Assembly: GCA_041905525.1 (NCBI GenBank)
Contig: JAYRKY010000003.1
Location: 174,453-238,452, forward strand
DNA: 64,000 bases
Source of the DNA: SHVO01 sp041905525
GTDB taxonomy: Bacteria; Pseudomonadota; Alphaproteobacteria; Rhodospirillales; Rhodospirillaceae
Direction of reading: 5' to 3'
Below the pieces are notes generated by a model, which was not told the DNA's origin, ran no database searches, and was given only the letters and a program-made list of their open reading frames with translations. Both the position numbers and the translations under genes were made by a program. This document shows positions 28,793 to 36,198 of this stretch, one piece after another. Numbering within the stretch: position 1 is the first letter of the stretch; every line of letters begins with the position of its first letter.

Positions 28793-29704
28793 TCACGGCT
28801 TCTTCGGCAGCGCGAGCGGCACGGCGACATCGGTGACGCCGCGCTGACGGCAGGCCGCCTTCAAGGTGTTCACCATCAGGCAGGCGATGGTCATGGGCCC
28901 GACGCCGCCGGGGACCGGCGTGATGGCGGCGGCCACCTGCGAGGCTTCGGCGAAGTTCACGTCGCCGCGCAGACGCCGTTTGCCGTCGGTACTTGGAATC
29001 GGGTTGATGCCGACATCGATCACGGTCGCGCCCGGCTTGATCCAATCGCCGCGCACCATCTCCAGCTTTCCCACCGCCGCGACAATGATGTCGGCGGTGC
29101 GGCAGGCGGCGGCGAGATCCTTGGTGCGGGAATGGGCGACGGTGACGGTGCAATTTTCGTTGAGCAGCATCAGCGCCACCGGCTTGCCCACGAGGATGGA
29201 GCGGCCGATCACCACCGCGTTTTTCCCGGCGAGGTCGCCCAGCACATCCTTCAAGAGCATGATGCAGCCGAGCGGCGTGCAGGAGGCGAGCGTGTCGGCG
29301 CCCGCGACGAGGCGCCCGACGCTTTCCGGATGCAGGCCGTCCACGTCCTTGGCGGGGTCGATGGCGGTGATGACTTTCACCTGATCCAGGTGCTTGGGCA
29401 GGGGCATCTGCACCAGAATGCCATGCACCGAGGGATCGGCGTTGAGCGTCTTGATCAGGGCGAGCAATTCGTCCTGCGACGTTTCGGCCTTCAGATCGTG
29501 CTGGAAGGACGCCATGCCGAGCTCGACCGCGGTTTTCTGCTTGCTGGCCACATAGACGTGGCTGGCGGGATCGTCGCCCACCAGCACCGTGGCGAGGCCC
29601 GGCGTGATGCCGTGGCGCTGCTTGAGATCGGCGACGGCCTTGGCGATTCCGTCCTTGAGACGCGCGGAGGCTTCTTTGCCGTCGATGATGCGGGGAGCGG
29701 TCAT
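28793..29704 (-). CDS. folD: Bifunctional methylenetetrahydrofolate dehydrogenase/cyclohydrolase
   Basis: 303 residues from the ATG at 29704, which overlaps the DUF167 stop (ATGA); an in-frame TTG at 29716 is an alternative. It interconverts methylene-, methenyl- and formyl-tetrahydrofolate. Motifs: catalytic Lys in HVYVASKQKTAVELGM, VQMPLPKHLD, the DVDGLHPESVGRL loop, AVVIGRSILVGKPVALML (Rossmann) and the closing TPVPGGVGPMTIACLM. Last gene in a yggT-DUF167-folD minus-strand unit. Confidence 0.97.
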   Translation of the reverse strand: MTAPRIIDGKEASARLKDGIAKAVADLKQRHGITPGLATVLVGDDPASHVYVASKQKTAVELGMASFQHDLKAETSQDELLALIKTLNADPSVHGILVQMPLPKHLDQVKVITAIDPAKDVDGLHPESVGRLVAGADTLASCTPLGCIMLLKDVLGDLAGKNAVVIGRSILVGKPVALMLLNENCTVTVAHSRTKDLAAACRTADIIVAAVGKLEMVRGDWIKPGATVIDVGINPIPSTDGKRRLRGDVNFAEASQVAAAITPVPGGVGPMTIACLMVNTLKAACRQRGVTDVAVPLALPKKP

Positions 29705-30009
29705 GATGTCATCCAACTTTGAGCGATGGCGGAAAGGGCGGCGGGATCGCCGGCAACACGGAAGACTTTGCGGCGGTCGGTTTCGCCCATGGTAAGGACA
29801 ATATTGCTTTTCGCGATGCCAAAAGCATCCGCCAGCAACGCCACGACGGCGGCGTTGGCCTTGCCCTTGTCGGCGGGCGCGGTGACCGCGACCTTGAGGG
29901 CCAGGCCGTCTTGCGTGGGCATGGTGCCGGAGATGGCGGCGCGCGAGGCCTTGGGCGTCACCCGCACCGCGAGCATGAGGCCGGTCTCGGTCGTGCGGTA
30001 GAACGACAA
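29701..30009 (-). CDS. DUF167/YggU family protein
   Basis: 102 residues with TTG start at 30009. Small alpha/beta protein with the family core GLMLAVRVTPKASRAAISG, LALKVAVTAPADKGKANAAVVALLADAFGIAKSNIVLTMGETDRRKVFRV. Function unknown in bacteria; yggT-yggU adjacency is widely conserved. It lies 3 bp after yggT and overlaps folD by 4 bp, so all three are translated in series. Confidence 0.9.
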   Translation of the reverse strand: MSFYRTTETGLMLAVRVTPKASRAAISGTMPTQDGLALKVAVTAPADKGKANAAVVALLADAFGIAKSNIVLTMGETDRRKVFRVAGDPAALSAIAQSWMTS

Positions 30010-30012
30010 GGC

Positions 30013-30318
30013 TTACTGCGCGGCCACCACGGGGATGAGCTCCGCGATGATGTATTGGAGCAGCATGATCGCGAAAATCACCACCAGCGGCGACAGATCG
30101 AGGTTGCCCATGATGGGCACGTAGCGGCGGATGCGCCGGAACACGGGCTCGGTCATCGCATGCAGGCTGTTGCCCACCATGCGGATGAACTGGTTGTGCG
30201 AGTTGATCACGTTGAAGGCGACCAGCAAGTTCAAGATCACCGCAAGGATGACCACCCAGTAATAGAACCCGAGAATCGCGTGGAGAACGCGGAGAATCGG
30301 GACGAGGATAACGCTCAT
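30013..30318 (-). CDS. YggT family inner-membrane protein
   Basis: 101 residues with two hydrophobic segments (VLHAILGFYYWVVILAVILNLLVAF and LVVIFAIMLLQYIIAELI) separated by the conserved polar loop IRMVGNSLHAMTEPVFRRIRRYVP. The YggT family is linked to osmotic tolerance in E. coli and, in other phyla, to membrane organisation. It is first in the yggT-DUF167-folD unit. Confidence 0.92.
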   Translation of the reverse strand: MSVILVPILRVLHAILGFYYWVVILAVILNLLVAFNVINSHNQFIRMVGNSLHAMTEPVFRRIRRYVPIMGNLDLSPLVVIFAIMLLQYIIAELIPVVAAQ

Positions 30319-30548
30319 GGGCCTGTTCGTGTCCGGTTCGAGGGTGAATCGCTCCGGGGAATTACACGTAAAGGCGGCCCCGGGACACTGAACCTAATGA
30401 CCGCTGTGGAGGGGCGCAAGTGAGTGGGATTTCAAGGGTTTCATGCGGTTTCGAGTTGCCTTGACTTCTCAAGGCTTTGGCGACATTCTCCGCCCGCTTT
30501 CGGCCCCGGGTGTTACACTCGAACGGCTGAAACGCCTGACGTTGGTGC

Positions 30549-30624
<76 letters not shown>

Positions 30625-30659
30625 TCAACGCTTTCCTGAGTTTTCATAAAGACTGACTG

Positions 30660-30690
30660 CGACCCCTGCCGCGGGATCGAGCGTTTTTGT
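30660..30690 (+). terminator. Probable terminator of tRNA-Ala
   Basis: Hairpin CGACCCC-TGCCGC-GGGATCG (one internal mismatch) followed by AGCGTTTTTGTTT. It begins 36 bp after the tRNA 3' end on the same strand. Confidence 0.6.
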
Positions 30691-30712
30691 TTGCGCGCTG
30701 ACGCGCGCGGGG

Positions 30713-30736
30713 CCCGCTCAGCTCCACCATCAACGC
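30713..30736 (+). repeat. tRNA 3'-end direct repeat, copy 2 (possible att remnant)
   Basis: Exact 24-bp copy of 30608-30631, 105 bp downstream, without the rest of a tRNA in front of it. No integrase gene is in the 81 bp between the copies, so it can only be a scar or a partial duplication. Confidence 0.7.
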
Positions 30737-30924
30737 AGTCACCTACGCGACTTCCAAATTTCTCCCGCAGTACCGCGTAAGAACCACGTAAGCATGCGGT
30801 GCGCGAATATCACATTTATTTATAGAATCTTCCTCGCGGAATTCCACGCGCGCCTGCGGGCAGCCGCGCCCGGGATTTGTCGGGAAGGAAAGCTGAATGA
30901 AGAAGTGTCGCCCGTGCGGCAGCC
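30737..30924. other. Noncoding interval between tRNA repeat and kup end
   Basis: Together with the tRNA trailer this makes a 300-bp gene-free stretch. It contains one A/T-rich patch around 30808-30832 but I see no convincing gene, terminator or promoter. Confidence 0.4.
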
Positions 30925-32796
30925 TCAGATTTCCACCTGACTGCCGAGTTCTACGACGCGATTGGGGGGAAGCCGGAAAAACTCCATCGGCGTCGCGGCG
31001 TTGCGGGACATCCAGGAAAAAATGCTTTCCCTCCACCGGGCCATGCCGGGCCTGGCCGAGGGCAGGATCGTTTCGCGATTGAGGAAGAATGACGTTTCCA
31101 TCAGGTCGAAAGTGACGGGGTGGCTGGCGGCCAGCGCAGCCGGAATGTCGGGCTTTTCGATGAATCCATACCGCACGCTCAAGCGGTACAGGCGTCCGCC
31201 GATCGATCGGATCTGGACGCGCTCGACCTCGGGTACGTACGGCCTATCTTCAGTGATCACCGTCAGGAAAATCACGCGTTCATGAAGAACGCCGTTGTGC
31301 TTGAGGTTATGGAGCAAGGCGCGCGGCACACCTTGATCGCTGAGGGTCAGATACACCGCGGTACCGGGCACCCGCTTGATCCGCTCGGACAATGAATTGA
31401 GGAAGAGATCCTCCGGCATGGCATCTTCGCCGACGCGCGCGAGAAGCAGCTCGCGCCCGCGTTTCCACGTCGTGAAGAGCGTAAAGGCAGCCATAGCAAT
31501 GACGAGGGGGAACCACCCTCCATGCAAAATCTTGGTTGCGTTTGCCGCGAGGAACGCGAGATCGACGAGCAAGAAAGAGCCGATGACCGCAAACGTTATG
31601 GCCCGGTTCACCCGCCAGATAGAGAACATGACGAGCGCGAATAACACTGTGGTCGTGAGCATCGTCCCTGAAACCGCCAGTCCATAGGCCGCCGCGAGGT
31701 TTGAAGACGATCCGAAGGCAATCACCAGATAGACGACACTGGCGAGCAGGGCCCAGTTCACGACAGGAACATAGACTTGCCCTCTCTGTTCTCCCGAGGT
31801 GTGGACGATGGTCATGCGCGGCAGATAGCCGAGTTGCATGGCTTGACACGCGAGTGAGTAGGCGGCGGAAATCACCGCCTGAGACGCAATGATTGTCGCC
31901 GCTGTCGCGAGCACGACCATCGGGATCGTCGCCCAGCCCGGAACCATGCGATAGAACGGGTTATCAAGCGCCTCCGGATTACCAAATACGAGCGCCCCTT
32001 GGCCGAAATAATTCGCCAGAAGCGCGGGCATGACCGCGAAGAGCCAAGCGCGCCGTATCGGACTGCGGCCGAAGTGCCCGAGATCTGCGTAGAGGGCCTC
32101 CGCGCCGGTGACCGCAAGAAAAACAGACGCGAGGATGAGAAAGCCGCGCACCGGGTCGGCAGCGATAAAATTGACGGCATGCCAGGGATTGACCGCGCGC
32201 AGAACTTCCGGGTGCTCAAGAATCTGCAAAACGCCCGTGACCGCCAGGGTCGCAAACCAGAGCAGCATGACGGGTCCAAAGGCCGCGCCCACCAGGTTCG
32301 TGCCAAATTTCTGGATCGCAAAAAGCGCCACGAGAATGAACACCGTCAGCGGGATCACATACTCGGCGAGCTCCGGCGCGGCGATTTGCAGGCCTTCGAC
32401 CGCGCTCAACACCGAGATTGCGGGGGTCAACATCACGTCGCCAAAAAAGAGCGCGGCGGCAAAAATGCCGATGACCGCCGCAACCGCCGCAATACGACCT
32501 TTGAAATGGTCGGTAACGAGGGCAAGCAACGCCAAGCCGCCGCCTTCACCGCGATTGTCCGCCTTCAGAATGAAGGCGACATATTTGAGCGAAACAACGA
32601 AGGTGATTGACCAGAAGACCAGTGAAAGCACGCCCAGGACGTGGCCGAACGTCGGTTCAAGGCCCTTAAAGCTTTCCTTCAGGGCGTAGAGCGGGCTTGT
32701 TCCTATGTCTCCATAAACGACGCCGAGCGCGCCGAGCAGCAACGTCGCGTGGGCCGGCTGGGCATGCGGGGAAGTATTCTTTTGTGTGCTGGACAT
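30925..32796 (-). CDS. kup: Kup-type potassium uptake transporter
   Basis: 623 residues from the ATG at 32796, chosen for its AGGAAGG ribosome site; the frame upstream is not protein-like. Proton-coupled K+ uptake at the inner membrane. The family start LLLGALGVVYGDIGTSPLYALKESF is present, then about twelve hydrophobic segments, including LLWFATLAVTGVLQI and VISAAYSLACQAMQLGYLPRM, and a cytoplasmic C-domain ending AATPMEFFRLPPNRVVELGSQVEI. It is divergent from the KdpD/KdpE-like pair, so the two-component system may control it. Confidence 0.96.
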   Translation of the reverse strand: MSSTQKNTSPHAQPAHATLLLGALGVVYGDIGTSPLYALKESFKGLEPTFGHVLGVLSLVFWSITFVVSLKYVAFILKADNRGEGGGLALLALVTDHFKGRIAAVAAVIGIFAAALFFGDVMLTPAISVLSAVEGLQIAAPELAEYVIPLTVFILVALFAIQKFGTNLVGAAFGPVMLLWFATLAVTGVLQILEHPEVLRAVNPWHAVNFIAADPVRGFLILASVFLAVTGAEALYADLGHFGRSPIRRAWLFAVMPALLANYFGQGALVFGNPEALDNPFYRMVPGWATIPMVVLATAATIIASQAVISAAYSLACQAMQLGYLPRMTIVHTSGEQRGQVYVPVVNWALLASVVYLVIAFGSSSNLAAAYGLAVSGTMLTTTVLFALVMFSIWRVNRAITFAVIGSFLLVDLAFLAANATKILHGGWFPLVIAMAAFTLFTTWKRGRELLLARVGEDAMPEDLFLNSLSERIKRVPGTAVYLTLSDQGVPRALLHNLKHNGVLHERVIFLTVITEDRPYVPEVERVQIRSIGGRLYRLSVRYGFIEKPDIPAALAASHPVTFDLMETSFFLNRETILPSARPGMARWRESIFSWMSRNAATPMEFFRLPPNRVVELGSQVEI

Positions 32797-32799
32797 CCG

Positions 32800-32818
32800 G
32801 GACCTTCCTGAGAGGTCC
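32800..32818 (-). promoter_or_regulatory. Hairpin overlapping kup ribosome-binding site
   Basis: Minus-strand GGACCT-CTCAGGA-AGGTCC, a perfect 6-bp stem, ends 3 bp before the kup ATG and encloses the AGGAAGG ribosome site. It could limit kup translation or serve as a protein operator. Confidence 0.4.
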
Positions 32819-32940
32819 AACGGTGACTTGTCGCACATATAAATTCGAGACGAAGCGCGGCGGCGAAAAATATAAAAACCGTATATGCGCGCGCATGAGT
32901 GCTGCGATCCGTCGCCATTACGGAGTAGCATCGGCCACGC

Positions 32941-34563
32941 ATGAATGGTGATAGCACCCCCGCGACGCTCGCGCGTCTTTCAGGCGATTCCGAGGCTGCG
33001 CCGGATGTCCCGTCTCGGGGGATCCGATTTTTCAGCGACCTGAAAAAGTCCATCGTTACGGGGACAGGAGCCTTGTTCGTAGCGGCCCTAGGCATTTCTC
33101 TCCTGCTGCGGGAGGTGCTGGCGGTGGCGAACGCCGATCTCATTCTTCTCGTCGGAGTCACGCTCACGGCACTCATCTACGGAGCGTGGCCGGCGTTGGC
33201 GGCCGCCGCGATCAGCGCGCTTGCCTACAATTTTCTTTTCTTGCCCCCGCTTTACACTTTCACCATCGCGGACCCCGAAAACGTCGTTGCGTTTGCGGTC
33301 TTCGCGCTGGTCGCGGTTGTGACCGCAAATCTCGCAACCCGGGTTCGCACCGCCGCAGTGGAGGCGGTCCGGCGAAACGAAGAAACGGAGAATCTATATC
33401 AGTTCAGCCGCAAGCTCGCCGAAGCAGTGCAGTTTGAGGACATCCTGGCGGTTATCGCCCATCAAGTAGCCCGGGCGCTCGCAGTTCGTGTCGTCATCCT
33501 GTTGCCCTTCGGAGATCGGCTGCGGGTGGGCGCCGGATCGCCCTCGGAGGAGACATTGGGTCCGGCCGACCTCGCAGCGGCGCATTGGTCCTGGGAGCAT
33601 TCACGCGCCGCCGGCCGTGAAGCGGATTTGTTTCCGGGCGCCGCTTGGTCGTTCATGCCCCTTGCCACGGGACGCGGCAAGATCGGGGTGATCGGGATGA
33701 CCGCTGACGGCACCGGCGGCCTCCTGACGGCGGATCGCAGACGGCTGGTCGAAGCGCTGTGCGATCAGGCAGCCGTTGCTATTGAGCGCGTAAACCTCGC
33801 GGCGGAGGCCGAAAGGATGCGTTTCTCGGCGGAGTCGGCGCGCCTCAAAGACGCGCTGCTCGCGTCCATTTCTCACGACCTCCGGACACCTCTGGCAAGT
33901 ATATTGGGCGCCGCGACGACCTTGCGGGATTCCAGCGGCGCGCTCTCACCGTCTTCGCGAGAAGAGTTGACCAGCGTCATACAGGAGGAGGCTGAACGGT
34001 TGAACCGCCTCATCGCGAATCTTCTCGATATGACCAAGCTGAAGTCCGGAAATTTACCGGTCGCCGCGAGCCCCATCGATGTTGCGGATGTAGTTGGCAG
34101 CGCCTTGTTTCGTGCGCGAAGCGTCGTCGCGCATCATCGCGTACAGCTCGATGTTGATCCGGAGCTACCGATGATCAACGGTGATCCTGTGATGCTCGAA
34201 CAAGTCATTTTCAATCTGTTGGACAATGCGGCGAAGTATGCGCCGGCGGGAACGACGATCTTCATTCGCGCCACATGTGCGGGCGATGTTGTTCAGATGA
34301 ACATTGAGGACGAAGGGCCCGGCCTCGCGCGTACGGATGTGGAACGTATTTTCGAGAAGTTCTATCGCGCCCGGCCAAAGGATGCGTCGCGGCCCGGTAC
34401 GGGGCTTGGATTGGCAGTGGCGCGCGGGTTTGTGGAAGCGATGGGCGGGCGAATCGACGCACAGAATCGCGACGGAGTCCAAGGGGCCAGCTTTAGATTG
34501 GCGTTCAATGCCGTCCCGAGTCCACTCCGCGCACACGCGTTGCAAAGTCCGATGGCGGATTGA
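32941..34563 (+). CDS. KdpD-like sensor histidine kinase lacking the N-terminal KdpD domain
   Basis: 540 residues. It has the C-terminal half of KdpD: a four-helix DUF4118-type membrane block (about 45-120, with ISALAYNFLFLPPLYTFTIADPENVVAFAVF), a GAF-like region (150-285), HisKA with SISHDLRTPLASI (phospho-His 312), and HATPase_c with N box NLLDNAAKYAP, DEGPGLA and GTGLGLAVARG. The usual 380-residue cytoplasmic KdpD/USP part is absent. It autophosphorylates and should pass phosphate to the next gene, with which it overlaps (TGATG). It is divergent from kup across 144 bp; no kdpFABC in the window. Confidence 0.9.
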   Translation: MNGDSTPATLARLSGDSEAAPDVPSRGIRFFSDLKKSIVTGTGALFVAALGISLLLREVLAVANADLILLVGVTLTALIYGAWPALAAAAISALAYNFLFLPPLYTFTIADPENVVAFAVFALVAVVTANLATRVRTAAVEAVRRNEETENLYQFSRKLAEAVQFEDILAVIAHQVARALAVRVVILLPFGDRLRVGAGSPSEETLGPADLAAAHWSWEHSRAAGREADLFPGAAWSFMPLATGRGKIGVIGMTADGTGGLLTADRRRLVEALCDQAAVAIERVNLAAEAERMRFSAESARLKDALLASISHDLRTPLASILGAATTLRDSSGALSPSSREELTSVIQEEAERLNRLIANLLDMTKLKSGNLPVAASPIDVADVVGSALFRARSVVAHHRVQLDVDPELPMINGDPVMLEQVIFNLLDNAAKYAPAGTTIFIRATCAGDVVQMNIEDEGPGLARTDVERIFEKFYRARPKDASRPGTGLGLAVARGFVEAMGGRIDAQNRDGVQGASFRLAFNAVPSPLRAHALQSPMAD

Positions 34564-35243
34564 TGCGTGTTCTGATTGTCGACGACGAACCGCAGATACG
34601 TCGCTTGCTGAGGACCTGCTTGTCCTCGCAAGGCTACGACGTCTTGGAAGCCGAGGACGGCGCCAGCTCTCTCGCGGTCATTGCGAGCGGGAATCCCGAC
34701 GTTCTTGTCCTCGATCTTGGCTTGGCGGAGATGGACGGATTTGAAGTGATTCAAAGGGTACGGCGTACAGGCTCGCCCTTGCCCATCGTCGTGATTTCAA
34801 GCCGGGATGACGAAGCGGGCAAAGTAAGGGCGCTTGATTTGGGGGCCGACGACTACGTGACAAAGCCGTTCGGCGTGAACGAATTGTTGGCACGGGTCCG
34901 GACCGCGCTGCGCCACCGGCTCCAGCAAGATGGACTGCGTACGATCTTCCAAGCCGGAGACCTGTCTGTCGATACAGTACGCCACGTGGTGACGCGCCGC
35001 GACGAAGAGGTCAAACTTACGCCCCTGGAGTTCAAGCTATTGCAGACCTTGGTGGCCCATGCGGGCAAAGTGCTGACACATAATTTCATCATCAGCGAAG
35101 TGTGGGGCGGACATATGGACGTCCAGTATTTGCGAATCTACATCCGATCCCTTCGCCTGAAGCTCGAAGACCAGCCAGCGCTGCCACGTTACATCCTCAC
35201 GGAACAAGGCGTCGGTTACCGCCTTGTCGGGTCCCAAGAATGA
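34563..35243 (+). CDS. kdpE: KdpE-like OmpR-family response regulator
   Basis: 226 residues from the ATG at 34563, overlapping the kinase stop. Receiver domain: acidic pair Asp7/Asp8, phospho-acceptor Asp51 in VLVLDLGLAEMDGFEV, and switch Lys in DDYVTKPFG. The C-terminal winged helix (VKLTPLEFKLLQTLVAHAGKVLTHNFIISEVWG, YIRSLRLKLED, YILTEQGVGYRL) is the OmpR type and close to KdpE. With no kdpFABC beside it, the likely local target is the divergent kup promoter (inference). Confidence 0.9.
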   Translation: MRVLIVDDEPQIRRLLRTCLSSQGYDVLEAEDGASSLAVIASGNPDVLVLDLGLAEMDGFEVIQRVRRTGSPLPIVVISSRDDEAGKVRALDLGADDYVTKPFGVNELLARVRTALRHRLQQDGLRTIFQAGDLSVDTVRHVVTRRDEEVKLTPLEFKLLQTLVAHAGKVLTHNFIISEVWGGHMDVQYLRIYIRSLRLKLEDQPALPRYILTEQGVGYRLVGSQE

Positions 35244-35453
35244 GGCTCTAGGGCAATCGCCGTCTTGGTGGTGGGCCGTCTGCTACCAGAGACACACCCC
35301 CGCATGAAGCGCGAGCATGAGGTGGAAGAAATTCGCGCGGCCGTAGAAGCCGCCACAGCTTCGTCATAGGTCGGGCGAAACGGCCTCGATTGAGGGCCGA
35401 GAACGGCCACGATGCGTCTTCATATTCGAGGTGTCACGAAAAAGGAGACGACA

Positions 35454-36053
35454 ATGAAAACCGTTGTTCTTGGCGCCGTCGCGTTGAGCTTGCTGGCCGG
35501 AACCGCGTTGACGGTCCCGGCGGCGTCGGCACAACAGCATTCCGATCGTTCGTACAACGCTGCGGATTACGACCGCGACGACGATGGTTATCAGCGTTAC
35601 CGCGGCGAGCGTTATGAGGATCGTTATGACCGCGCCGATCGCGGGCGCGGCGGCTTGCGCGAGGGCGGCATCGTTCCCTACAACCTGCGCGCCGGCGGTC
35701 ACTATATCCACGAGGATTGGCGCGGCAGCGGATTACGCCGCCCGCCGCGCGGGGCGTCATGGCTGAAGATCGGCGGCGACTTCATCCTGGCCGACGACCG
35801 CACGGGGCGCATCCTCGACGTGGAGAACGCGCGCGGCCGCCCGGCGGTGTGGACCGAGGGCGGCGTGGTGCCTTACGAGTTTCGTGTTGGCGGAAAATAC
35901 ATCCACTACGATTGGCGCGGGGCCGGCTTGCCGCCTCCGCGCCGCGGACAGGCGTGGCTGCACCTCGGTGATGCCTTTGTCCTGGCAGATACCCACACCG
36001 GTCGGATCGCCGACGTGCGCGACGACGACGGGTGGCGACCGCGCCGCCGATAG
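35454..36053 (+). CDS. Exported protein with two RcnB-like repeats
   Basis: 199 residues from the ATG at 35454, preceded by aaaggagacg; the upstream in-frame ATG at 35412 would bury the signal peptide. A Sec signal (KTVVLGAVALSLLAGTALTVPAASAQ) leads into an Asp/Arg/Tyr-rich linker, then two copies of a YxHxDWRGxGLxxPPRGxxWLxxGxxFxLADxxTGRIxDV unit (about 71-123 and 136-188). The unit resembles RcnB, a periplasmic protein in nickel/cobalt homeostasis. Single RcnB units are usual; a tandem pair is less so. Metal binding is inferred. Confidence 0.82.
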   Translation: MKTVVLGAVALSLLAGTALTVPAASAQQHSDRSYNAADYDRDDDGYQRYRGERYEDRYDRADRGRGGLREGGIVPYNLRAGGHYIHEDWRGSGLRRPPRGASWLKIGGDFILADDRTGRILDVENARGRPAVWTEGGVVPYEFRVGGKYIHYDWRGAGLPPPRRGQAWLHLGDAFVLADTHTGRIADVRDDDGWRPRRR

Positions 36054-36074
36054 GACTCCAGATCAACCGCCTGA

Positions 36075-36106
36075 ATCGCCCAGCCCCTGCGCCGGGCGAT
36101 CTTTTT
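36075..36106 (+). terminator. Rho-independent terminator after RcnB-like gene
   Basis: ATCGCCC, a 12-nt loop, GGGCGAT, then CTTTTT. The stem is perfect over 7 bp and begins 22 bp after the stop codon. Confidence 0.7.
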
Positions 36107-36198
36107 GCGGGGACCGCCCTTGCAAGAGGGCCGGCGGCCATGCGCCCGCACGCGAACCCAAAGGAGGGTTCGGGGCGTTCAGTTACATCACTTCTCTG

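Noticed and set aside
30737..35250. kup-kdp region as the genomic island inserted at tRNA-Ala
   Set aside because: The displaced tRNA end lies before this region, which places kup outside the two repeats; no third repeat or integrase was found near 35.25 kb.
35216..35410. 64-residue minus-strand frame between kdpE and the RcnB-like gene
   Set aside because: Overlaps the kdpE end, has no ribosome site or recognisable pattern, and is biased in Ser/Arg; not supported as a gene.
35884..36198. Upstream extension of the GT39 frame
   Set aside because: It overlaps the RcnB-like gene and the terminator at 36075-36106; the protein-like region starts at the ATG at 36199.
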